A DNA stretch of 31,972 nucleotides from a virus. The translations under genes and the position numbers were made by a program. The notes beneath the pieces were generated by a model. The model made no database searches and had not been told where the DNA came from. It saw only the letters and a program-made list of their open reading frames with translations. The stretch spans positions 472 through 32,443 of the IMG/VR virus record IMGVR_UViG_3300030118_002271. One strand, 5' to 3'. Positions 25,793 through 31,966 of the stretch are shown piece by piece (the stretch's first letter is position 1; each line of letters opens with the position of its first letter).

Positions 25793-26477
25793 TTGCTGGT
25801 TGTTTTATAGGTTGACCTGGTTCATCATCATGGCTATTAAAAGTTACATTTTGTGTAACAGGTTTAAATCCCATATCTTCTGGTGATGACATTCCATCCC
25901 AAGCTACAAAGTTTCTAACTATTACAGAAACAGGTTGTATTCTTAAACCTACTTCATCTAATTCAAAACCTTGCACACGTAAATATGCTTGACCTCTTGA
26001 CTCAGGACTTATTTTATCAAACTTTGCTGACTCATCCCTTGTAAGAAAAACTACTTTATCACCTACTTGTTGTGCAAATTTTGGTGGTGGTAATTCAAAT
26101 TCAGCACCTTGTTTATTAGTTCTTTTACCACTAGGCATACGACAATATACTTCTAATCCTTGTTCTGTTATTTTCCAATATTCTTTAGGTGCTCCATCTT
26201 TTGTACGTGACCAGGTAAATTTTTTATCTGGATTTTCTCTACGTAATTGGTCTTTCCAATCAATTTTATATTGTTCTAATTTATTAACCATAAACTCTAC
26301 TGAGTTTTGTGGTTCTGTTCCTGGCAATCCTATATCAGCAGGTATAAATGTATCGTCTGGTTTAAATACAAGTGTTAGCTGATAGTATCCATACTTAGGT
26401 TCTGGTTTATATAACCATGCATAAGTTAAGTTTGCATAAGGTGTTGTCAACATTAAAGTTGGTGCTTTGCTTCCCAT
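25776..26477 (-). CDS. single-stranded DNA-binding protein, T7 gp2.5-like
   Basis: A 233-residue protein with an OB-fold-like body (TPYANLTYAWLYKPEPKYGY, YQLTLVFKPDD, KDGAPKEYWKITEQGLEVYC, VRNFVAWDGMSSPEDMGF) and a polar, acidic tail ending DEPGQPIKQPASASDW. T7 gp2.5 also ends in acidic residues plus a terminal aromatic residue that contacts polymerase and helicase; here the last residues are Asp-Trp. The assignment is by layout and position directly after RNA polymerase. It is the first gene after a gap holding a candidate phage promoter and a hairpin. Confidence 0.87.
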   Translation of the reverse strand: MGSKAPTLMLTTPYANLTYAWLYKPEPKYGYYQLTLVFKPDDTFIPADIGLPGTEPQNSVEFMVNKLEQYKIDWKDQLRRENPDKKFTWSRTKDGAPKEYWKITEQGLEVYCRMPSGKRTNKQGAEFELPPPKFAQQVGDKVVFLTRDESAKFDKISPESRGQAYLRVQGFELDEVGLRIQPVSVIVRNFVAWDGMSSPEDMGFKPVTQNVTFNSHDDEPGQPIKQPASASDW

Positions 26478-26502
26478 TGAGATTCATTGAATGTATTTTA
26501 AG

Positions 26503-26521
26503 AAACGTCTTATAGACGTTT
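26503..26521 (-). promoter_or_regulatory. 8-bp hairpin in the SSB leader
   Basis: AAACGTCT (26503-26510) and AGACGTTT (26514-26521) form a perfect stem with a 3-base loop in the 85-bp gap between RNA polymerase and SSB. It lacks a clear T run on the - strand, so a processing or stabilising hairpin is likelier than a terminator. A near-palindrome TATTGACGTTAATA (26527-26540, 12 of 14 symmetric) lies next to it. TTGACG and TATAAG separated by 18 bp within this region could also be a host-type promoter. Confidence 0.4.
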
Positions 26522-26540
26522 AAGTATATTAACGTCAATA

Positions 26541-26552
26541 CATATAGTGTCT
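26541..26552 (-). promoter_or_regulatory. candidate phage RNA polymerase promoter
   Basis: On the - strand the sequence AGACACTATATG lies about 75 bases before the SSB start and directly after the RNA polymerase gene. It shares GACACTATA with the SP6 promoter core and CACTATA with the T7 promoter. This is where T7-like phages often place a promoter for the DNA metabolism genes. A single site in an AT-rich genome is weak evidence, and recurrence could not be shown. Confidence 0.33.
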
Positions 26553-26562
26553 AGGTATATCT

Positions 26563-28896
26563 TCAACTAAATACATATGGTGCATTGATTATATGATTTA
26601 AATCAAAGTTACCTAATGGTTTTAGGTTTTTATATAACTCACATCTATTAGACCAGGTATATAAATTTACTAAATTTTTCTTTACTTGTTTTATAAATGG
26701 TTCTATTTCTTGTGCGTTAGCAGCAAAACTATCATGTATAGTAACTAAACTTTTAAATCCTTTTGCTTTATATACTTCTGATAATGCTAAATGTACGTTA
26801 GCTGCGTCATAACTATGTACAAAATTAGGTGTAATACTATTTCTTATTTTCTTTTTATCTAATGTTTTAGTGTCGTATGTATAACATAACCATAAACTAG
26901 ACTCATTAAATTTTGTTCTTACCTGTTTAGATTCTTTTATATAATAATTTTGTTCAACAATAAAACCTGATGGTGTAGTCCATGTTGTAGCTTGACTATC
27001 TTTTAAATAATCCATTACATATTTACAAGAAGGAAATATTTGATCTAATGCAGTTCTTATTTGTTTTACTAAAAAATGTAAATGACTATTTGTTATATTG
27101 TCATTCCATTTTTTTGTTTCTAAATAATTAATCATACCAAAATCTGTTCCACCGTAAGGGATCATAAGAATTGGTTTTTTTATTCTGTTTCTATCTAAGT
27201 TTTTATCATTTAATAAATCCTTACATTTTCTTGTATCAGAAAAATTAAATCGTGACATATAATTTAAATTATATCTTAGTTTTTCTAACACTAAGCTATA
27301 AAGATCTTGTCTATTGCCTTTAGTTAGGTTAGTAGCTACAGCTAACTTCTCATCTTTTGTAAGGCAAGCTATATGTTGATAAGCATTATTAGTACCATCT
27401 AAATGTATAGGTAAACCAGTTTTATAATTACTATCATCCATATATTTTTTATATTCCAAACACCATGCAAGAAACTGAAATGGTTTATTTGCTTTACTCC
27501 ATAAGGTTACGTTACCTATAGGATCACTAGCAATTTGTTTTGCATATCTACTACCAGTATTTCTTACCCATGCACTACGTTCCATAAAAGATGCACCATC
27601 ATTAGTCCATAAGTTATAACCTGCTATTTGAAACCATTTCATACTGTAGTCTGTATAGCTTAGAGAAACAGGCTCATCAAACAAATGTAGTGACCTGGCT
27701 AAATCATTACCTTGTGGATTTAGATGTGGTGTAACGCAATATAATCGTCCTCTAAAGTCCGATTGAAATACATGGTAGAAAGTTTTATCTATATATTTTT
27801 CAGCAATATTAATAATAGATAATATCAATAATCTCTTAGATCTTATGCTTGCGTTATAGTCATGTACTTTTGCAGCTTCGTATCTATATTTATCTCTAGC
27901 TACTTTATTTGTATCTATATCATGCGGTTTTGGTGGCAATGGCATAGGTTCGCAGTCAAGAATATCACTTTTGTTATCAAACAATTCTTTTACTATCTTT
28001 AAAATATCTTTATTTATGATCCAACCTACTTCTTGCAATGCATTTACAGCATTATAAAAATCTACAGGATTAGCTTTATCTAATTTATGCAAAAAGTTTT
28101 TATTTTTAGTCTTAACAATATCTAATTTAGATAAACGTGGTGTATGATAACCACCATCAAAAGGATTAGTCCATTTTCTAGGTTTTATAATGCATGGTTG
28201 ATAATAAGGTACAGCAATATTTTTATTCATTTTTTGATTATTAATCCATTCAATAGCACTATCAGTAAGTTGTAGATATTTATTTGTGCTCTTACTACTA
28301 CCTTTAGTTCTAACAACAGTTGTAGTTAATTTTATAGATGACTGTATAATCTCTACTAATTTTGCCCCTATGCGTAATTTATCTTCCTGTTTCCAACCTT
28401 CAAAAATATGATTTGATTTATTCATATGGTGTATTAATACTTTACGTCTATATCTGCTATGCCTGGTATCTCTTAAATGATGTTTTATATCGTGAAAATA
28501 TTTTTTATCACATTCTTCATAAAAACAATACCTTAATTCGTCTTCTAATCTAGTTCCTATTTGTATTGCTACTGAATTGAATGTTCTTTTATTCCATGCT
28601 GTAGCACCATCTAGTATTACTTTTAAAGCTATAAAACTTACTACATATAAATCATCAAACTCACTTAATAAATTTGCAGTTCTTGACTTACGACCTGCTT
28701 TACCTGACTTTGCATATTTTATAAATGCACTTAATTTTTTTGTTACCTTTTCTATTCCACAATAAATAATTCCTCTGCTGTAATCATTTTCACTTTCTTT
28801 ACCTTGCTTTTTATTTGTTTCTCTTATTTTATTTAATCGACTTATACCTAAATCGACCATACTGTTTTCTAGTTCTACTTGATCTTCATAATTCAT
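26563..28896 (-). CDS. single-subunit DNA-dependent RNA polymerase, T7 gp1-like
   Basis: A 777-residue polymerase of the T7 class. Catalytic motifs are intact: motif A LPIHLDGTNNAYQH with Asp500 (T7 Asp537), motif B KKPILMIPYGGTDFG with Lys573 and Tyr581 (T7 Lys631, Tyr639), and motif C VTIHDSFAANA with Asp722 (T7 Asp812). It ends PYVFS, recalling the conserved aromatic C-terminus FAFA of T7. It is about 100 residues shorter than T7 RNA polymerase, mostly in the N-terminal region. It transcribes the middle and late genes from phage promoters. Its start overlaps the integrase gene by 11 bp, so the two share a transcript. Confidence 0.97.
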   Translation of the reverse strand: MNYEDQVELENSMVDLGISRLNKIRETNKKQGKESENDYSRGIIYCGIEKVTKKLSAFIKYAKSGKAGRKSRTANLLSEFDDLYVVSFIALKVILDGATAWNKRTFNSVAIQIGTRLEDELRYCFYEECDKKYFHDIKHHLRDTRHSRYRRKVLIHHMNKSNHIFEGWKQEDKLRIGAKLVEIIQSSIKLTTTVVRTKGSSKSTNKYLQLTDSAIEWINNQKMNKNIAVPYYQPCIIKPRKWTNPFDGGYHTPRLSKLDIVKTKNKNFLHKLDKANPVDFYNAVNALQEVGWIINKDILKIVKELFDNKSDILDCEPMPLPPKPHDIDTNKVARDKYRYEAAKVHDYNASIRSKRLLILSIINIAEKYIDKTFYHVFQSDFRGRLYCVTPHLNPQGNDLARSLHLFDEPVSLSYTDYSMKWFQIAGYNLWTNDGASFMERSAWVRNTGSRYAKQIASDPIGNVTLWSKANKPFQFLAWCLEYKKYMDDSNYKTGLPIHLDGTNNAYQHIACLTKDEKLAVATNLTKGNRQDLYSLVLEKLRYNLNYMSRFNFSDTRKCKDLLNDKNLDRNRIKKPILMIPYGGTDFGMINYLETKKWNDNITNSHLHFLVKQIRTALDQIFPSCKYVMDYLKDSQATTWTTPSGFIVEQNYYIKESKQVRTKFNESSLWLCYTYDTKTLDKKKIRNSITPNFVHSYDAANVHLALSEVYKAKGFKSLVTIHDSFAANAQEIEPFIKQVKKNLVNLYTWSNRCELYKNLKPLGNFDLNHIINAPYVFS

Positions 28897-29734
28897 TAGC
28901 CATACCTACATACTTATGTAAATCGTCAGGTGAAAAGTGTGCATATGCCATAGTTTGCTCTAATTTGTTATGACCTACCCATTTACTAACTATAGGTATT
29001 GGTATTCCTTTCATAATCATTCTTTTTATTGCAGTATGACGCAATATATGAATAGTAAAAGTCTTATCTTTACCTTTACCTAGATCAGTTCTAACCTTAT
29101 CCCATCCTTTATCTAACCAAAACCAGTTATAAGGAAATATACGTTCATTATCTTCCTTCCATTCTGCATACAAACTAATAATTTCCATACATTTATCAGT
29201 CATAGGTACAGCAATAGGATTATTACATTTTCTTTTTTCAAATAATATCTGTTTTCTATCAAAATTAATATCTCTTTTTTTTAAACCTAATAGTTCTCCT
29301 GATCTACATCCTAGTTCTAACAATACCTGGCATATATCTTTATGCTCTATAAAACCTAATAGTTTAAATTTATTCCATAGTTCAATAATTTCATTATCAT
29401 TCAAATGTGGAATAACTCTTTTAGTTCTAGGTAAATTGCGAGGAAAAGTTATATTAGTTTTATAACCTTCTTCGGCCATAGTTTTTAAAGTGGATTTTAA
29501 ATATCCAGTTCGCATATTTATAGTATCGTTAATATTTTTTTCTACGTTTTTACCGTAGTCTATTAACTTACTTACATCCTTAGATGTAATTTGATCTATC
29601 TTTTTATTACCTAAGATAGCTATGCATTGCTTTATCAGTCTTATGTACTGACTAGCGGATTCCTGACCGTTTTTATATCGGCCATAATGAGTCATCATTG
29701 CTTCATGCAATGTAGGGATTTTAGTTTTTGGCAT
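28886..29734 (-). CDS. int: tyrosine site-specific integrase
   Basis: A 282-residue tyrosine recombinase. The N-terminal SAM-like core-binding domain covers about 10-100 (SASQYIRLIKQCIAIL). The catalytic domain shows ELGCRSGELLGLKKRD with Arg144, HILRHTAIKRM with His229 and Arg232, VGHNKLEQTMAYAHF with His255 and nucleophile Tyr264. All visible key residues are present, so it should be active. It implies integration into the host chromosome. Its position directly upstream of RNA polymerase matches integrase-carrying pelagiphages and some cyanopodoviruses. No attP with tRNA similarity could be identified nearby. Confidence 0.95.
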   Translation of the reverse strand: MPKTKIPTLHEAMMTHYGRYKNGQESASQYIRLIKQCIAILGNKKIDQITSKDVSKLIDYGKNVEKNINDTINMRTGYLKSTLKTMAEEGYKTNITFPRNLPRTKRVIPHLNDNEIIELWNKFKLLGFIEHKDICQVLLELGCRSGELLGLKKRDINFDRKQILFEKRKCNNPIAVPMTDKCMEIISLYAEWKEDNERIFPYNWFWLDKGWDKVRTDLGKGKDKTFTIHILRHTAIKRMIMKGIPIPIVSKWVGHNKLEQTMAYAHFSPDDLHKYVGMANEL

Positions 29735-29906
29735 TTAGTAACCTGTTTAGTTGTTGCTGAGTTTTATCAAATTCGACAATATATTCCTTCATAGTAATTT
29801 GATTAGCTTCATCTTCCCAGACTCTAGTTAGTTCAGCTAATTTAGCTTCTAACTTTTCTATCTTGGCAAGTCTAGCTTTTTTAAAATCTTCATTTAAGTC
29901 GTTCAT
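29721..29906 (-). CDS. small coiled-coil protein
   Basis: A 61-residue protein with a long heptad-like helix (LAKIEKLEAKLAELTRVWED) and a second helix (EYIVEFDKTQQQLNRLLNAK). It overlaps the zinc-ribbon gene upstream by 17 bp and the integrase gene downstream by 14 bp, so it is part of one compact operon. It could dimerise and act with the integrase or regulator, but nothing in the sequence says so directly. No family recognised. Confidence 0.65.
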   Translation of the reverse strand: MNDLNEDFKKARLAKIEKLEAKLAELTRVWEDEANQITMKEYIVEFDKTQQQLNRLLNAKN

Positions 29907-30132
29907 CTTTTTCTACTGCAAGTTTTACTAATTCATTTAAATGATAAAAATGTAAATCTTTTTTATACTCTTCTTCACTTATCTCCCTTGTACTGAAGCT
30001 AAAACCGCACTTAAGGCACTTTCTACGTCTATAGGTATAGTTAAGGTCAGTTCTAACTTCATTAGCACCTCTACCGGTACGTGTAATCGTTACCTGGTTT
30101 TGAGTGCTGCTACATTCTGGACATTCAATCAT
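29890..30132 (-). CDS. zinc-ribbon transcription-factor-like protein
   Basis: An 80-residue protein with a C4 zinc ribbon: CPEC at residues 4-7 and CLKC at about 39-42, framed by TYRRRKCLKCGFSFSTREIS. The arrangement, CPxC, then a basic RRR, then CxxCgxxFsT, resembles the NrdR N-terminal ribbon and phage Ogr/Delta-type activators. It lies in the early operon just before integrase and RNA polymerase, so a role in switching gene expression or controlling lysogeny is plausible. DNA binding is inferred from the zinc ribbon alone. Confidence 0.78.
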   Translation of the reverse strand: MIECPECSSTQNQVTITRTGRGANEVRTDLNYTYRRRKCLKCGFSFSTREISEEEYKKDLHFYHLNELVKLAVEKDERLK

Positions 30133-30292
30133 TACTTTCCTCTTTTTTTATTTGCAAGTATTTACTATCTAACTTTTCTACACATAAATCCCATGCATCT
30201 TCATGGGATATGTCTAATAATTTAGCTAGTTCTTTAGATAAATCTCTTAGATGACTAGCTATTGCACTTAAATTGTAAGGATAATCACTCAT
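30125..30292 (-). CDS. small acidic helical protein in the early operon
   Basis: A 55-residue frame, MSDYPYNLSAIASHLRDLSK onward, with ELAKLLDISHEDAWDLCVEK and a charged tail. The start shares one base with the stop of the preceding gene (TAATG), and it overlaps the zinc-ribbon gene by 8 bp, which argues for a real translated gene. LSKELAKLLDISHEDAWDL could form helices like a small DNA-binding or adaptor protein. No family recognised. Confidence 0.6.
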   Translation of the reverse strand: MSDYPYNLSAIASHLRDLSKELAKLLDISHEDAWDLCVEKLDSKYLQIKKEESND

Positions 30293-30486
30293 TAATCTAC
30301 CTCTATTTCTAAAAGTGTTTTAACACATTCTCTTTTTAATAAAGATATGCACTCTTTTTTATCTAATTGTTTACGTGAAACATTAGGTAAAAGTTGTGGT
30401 ATGTTACTACTTCTACCTAAAATCCTACATAACCTTTCATGTATGCACTCTAACTCTATTAAAGTTGCATAATCCTTTCTTTTCAT
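30292..30486 (-). CDS. small basic early protein
   Basis: A 64-residue protein, MKRKDYATLIELECIHERLC onward, with RILGRSSNIPQLLPNVSRKQ and a helical C-terminus with three further cysteines that do not form an obvious zinc motif. It is the first gene downstream of the complex regulatory gap at 30487-30651, with AAGG about 12 bases before the ATG, and thus the first gene of the regulator-integrase-polymerase run. No family is recognised. A regulatory role is possible from position only. Confidence 0.62.
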   Translation of the reverse strand: MKRKDYATLIELECIHERLCRILGRSSNIPQLLPNVSRKQLDKKECISLLKRECVKTLLEIEVD

Positions 30487-30501
30487 AATAAAAAACCTTA
30501 A

Positions 30502-30605
30502 TGACTAACTTTTTTAATTTTGCCAGGATGACAAAAATATTGATCCTGTTTTGCCAGGATGCTATATACAATAATCTATAATGCTATAAAAAACAATAGA
30601 TTATT
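30502..30605 (-). promoter_or_regulatory. operator-like cluster upstream of the integrase-polymerase operon
   Basis: The gap contains several repeats. TTTTGCCAGGATG occurs at 30518-30530 and 30549-30561, 31 bp apart (three helical turns). The second copy is half of an 18-bp dyad ATCCTG-N6-CAGGAT (30543-30560). ATGCTATA occurs at 30559 and 30581, 22 bp apart. AATAATCTAT (30570-30579) and ATAGATTATT (30596-30605) form a perfect 10-bp inverted repeat. ATTAAAAAAGTTAGTCA (30502-30518, - strand) is shared with the clamp gene leader. This looks like a regulated promoter region; no single -10/-35 pair stands out. Confidence 0.6.
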
Positions 30606-30615
30606 ATATATTCAG

Positions 30616-30642
30616 TAAAAAATACCTGGTATTTCTACCAGG
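30616..30642 (-). terminator. terminator with GAAA tetraloop
   Basis: On the - strand CCTGGTA-GAAA-TACCAGG (30642-30625) forms a perfect 7-bp stem with a GAAA tetraloop, followed by TATTTTTTAC. It ends the transcript of the small genes 30652-31604 before the regulatory gap. Confidence 0.82.
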
Positions 30643-30651
30643 CATATTAAT

Positions 30652-30789
30652 TTAATCGTCATTCTCATCATGTCGATAAAATTTATAAGTAGATGAATCA
30701 TCATCACTTGCTAGTCTTACCCAATTATTAGGGCAGTTTTCTAACCAATTATGAAATTCATCATCCATTAAACTACGATCATATGTCAT
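30652..30789 (-). CDS. small acidic protein
   Basis: A 45-residue frame, MTYDRSLMDDEFHNWLENCP onward, with NNWVRLASDDDSSTYKFYRH and an acidic end DENDD. It is very acidic (about a quarter Asp or Glu). The start lies 4 bp after the stop of the HTH-like gene upstream, and its stop is 10 bp before the terminator hairpin stem. Small acidic early proteins of phages sometimes inhibit host enzymes by mimicking DNA; this is only a thought. No family recognised. Confidence 0.6.
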   Translation of the reverse strand: MTYDRSLMDDEFHNWLENCPNNWVRLASDDDSSTYKFYRHDENDD

Positions 30790-30793
30790 AGTC

Positions 30794-30946
30794 TTAATCC
30801 AATAGATACTTACGTTTTAATTTATCGTAAGTTGATTGACTACAACTTGCTAGTTTGCAGTAGCTAGTTTGTTTAATCATCCAATCATGCTCTAATAAGA
30901 TAGGGATCATTCTCTGATCCCTTATTGGTGTATTAAATAAAGACAT
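30794..30946 (-). CDS. small helix-turn-helix-like protein
   Basis: A 50-residue basic frame, MSLFNTPIRDQRMIPILLEH onward. Residues about 28-47 (SYCKLASCSQSTYDKLKRKY) resemble a helix-turn-helix: helix with Leu-Ala, a turn around SCSQS, and a basic recognition helix TYDKLKRKY. The start codon lies one base after the stop of the clamp-like gene (TAATATG), so both are on one transcript. Possible small repressor acting on the operators at 30502-30605; this link is inference. Confidence 0.58.
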   Translation of the reverse strand: MSLFNTPIRDQRMIPILLEHDWMIKQTSYCKLASCSQSTYDKLKRKYLLD

Positions 30947-30947
30947 A

Positions 30948-31604
30948 TTACTTATTACCTAAATAGTTAGCATTAACCTGTACAGGCATAATTAAAAAGG
31001 TTACGTTAGTTTCCTCTAACCTATTAAAATCTAATTCTGATTTAAAGATAACCGGTGATGTAGGTTTATTAGAAAATAAAGTGCTAACTTTATTACTACC
31101 TAAATACTTATGAATAGCATTAAAGTATAAACCTAAGTACTGACTATTAAAGCCAATACCATTACCAGGCAAGCAATCTAATTTGTCAGGTATTAACTGA
31201 CTTGTATCAGGATAAGTAGCATTAACCTTTTCATAAGTACTAAATGACTTATTAGTAGCATGCCACACTTGAAAAGTATTATCACTATAAAAATCTACAT
31301 TAGTAGCTTTTATATCTGATTTATTAAAATGATCCTTATGTATCAAGATAGATTTATCATAAGAAAAATCATAAAAATCATTTATACTACCTTCCCATCT
31401 AAATAAATAGTGCCCATTAGTTGACTCTATAACAATAGAATTAGTTTTTTCTACTTTATAGCAGTTAATGTACTGTAAAACGTGCCTACTTTCATCCTTA
31501 CTTGCAAACTTACTAGCTAGATGTAGCACTTGATAAGGCAATTTGGCCTGGATGATAGCTTTATCATTAATAGAGACTTTATTCTCTAATACTGTTGAAG
31601 TCAT
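30948..31604 (-). CDS. sliding-clamp-like protein (DNA polymerase III beta-related), shortened
   Basis: A 218-residue protein that matches motif by motif the second half of bacterial DnaN. Residues 38-46 ESRHVLQYI followed by STNGHYLFRW (61-70) correspond to the domain II pattern 'TR-x-VL-x-G ... ATDGHRLA'. FSTYEKVNATYPDTSQLIP (121-139) corresponds to 'KLIDGxFPDYxRVIP'. GIGFNSQYLGLYFNAIHKYL (149-168), SPVIFKS (183-189) and FLIMPVQV (203-210) correspond to the domain III end 'GFNxxYLxDxLxAL ... PV ... YVxMPMRL'. Domain I and the first half of domain III appear absent. Bacterial clamps have about 370 residues. A role as phage clamp, or as a decoy for host clamp partners, is possible. Confidence 0.72.
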   Translation of the reverse strand: MTSTVLENKVSINDKAIIQAKLPYQVLHLASKFASKDESRHVLQYINCYKVEKTNSIVIESTNGHYLFRWEGSINDFYDFSYDKSILIHKDHFNKSDIKATNVDFYSDNTFQVWHATNKSFSTYEKVNATYPDTSQLIPDKLDCLPGNGIGFNSQYLGLYFNAIHKYLGSNKVSTLFSNKPTSPVIFKSELDFNRLEETNVTFLIMPVQVNANYLGNK

Positions 31605-31632
31605 AATAAATAAAAAATTGACTAACTTTTTA

Positions 31633-31661
31633 ATAGGATTAACTTATTAAGAAAATCCTAT
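31633..31661 (-). promoter_or_regulatory. 29-bp near-perfect dyad upstream of the clamp-like gene
   Basis: Arms ATAGGATTAACTTA and TAAGAAAATCCTAT around a central T pair at 12 of 14 positions. It lies 29 bp upstream of the clamp-like ATG, next to the shared ATTAAAAAGTTAGTCA element (31619-31634). It could be an operator or a leader hairpin. The surrounding gap 31605-31709 holds no gene. Confidence 0.45.
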
Positions 31662-31691
31662 ATAAATAAACCAGGTATATTAAATACCTGG
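31658..31691 (-). terminator. terminator-like hairpin
   Basis: CCAGGTAT (31671-31678) and ATACCTGG (31684-31691) form a perfect 8-bp stem with a 5-base loop. On the - strand it is followed by TTTATTTATATAGG, a broken T tract. It lies 18 bp after the stop of the small gene 31710-31829 and probably ends that transcript. Confidence 0.6.
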
Positions 31692-31709
31692 AATATTTAT
31701 AAAGGACTA

Positions 31710-31829
31710 TCAATAACCAATTAAATATAAAAACTTTTTATATGTAATTTTGTTATCAAAGTATAAAGCTATGCAGTCATAAAGGTGTAAATCAGAATAA
31801 CCTATTAAATCTAGTTCTAATTGTTTCAT
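31710..31829 (-). CDS. very small protein of unknown function
   Basis: A 39-residue frame, MKQLELDLIGYSDLHLYDCI onward, ending KKFLYLIGY; rich in Leu, Tyr and Ile. It starts 2 bp after the stop of the partial gene to its right and is followed by a terminator hairpin, which supports translation as the last gene of an early transcript. No family recognised. Confidence 0.5.
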   Translation of the reverse strand: MKQLELDLIGYSDLHLYDCIALYFDNKITYKKFLYLIGY

Positions 31830-31831
31830 AA

Positions 31832-31966
31832 TTAAGCATTAACTAAATTCTTAGTACATATATAAGGTTTTTCCCTACTTCTACCTACGTCTATATAGCA
31901 ATAATAAGCAATGTGATGATAATCAGTCATAATATCCGATTTATCAAACCATTTATCACCTTTCAT
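31832..31966 (-). CDS. small unknown protein at the right edge, possibly partial
   Basis: A 44-residue frame from the ATG at 31966: MKGDKWFDKSDIMTDYHHIA, then YYCYIDVGRSREKPYICTKN and LVNA. The frame stays open to the window edge (31972), so the true start could be outside. It ends 2 bp before the next small gene. No family recognised. Confidence 0.5.
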   Translation of the reverse strand: MKGDKWFDKSDIMTDYHHIAYYCYIDVGRSREKPYICTKNLVNA

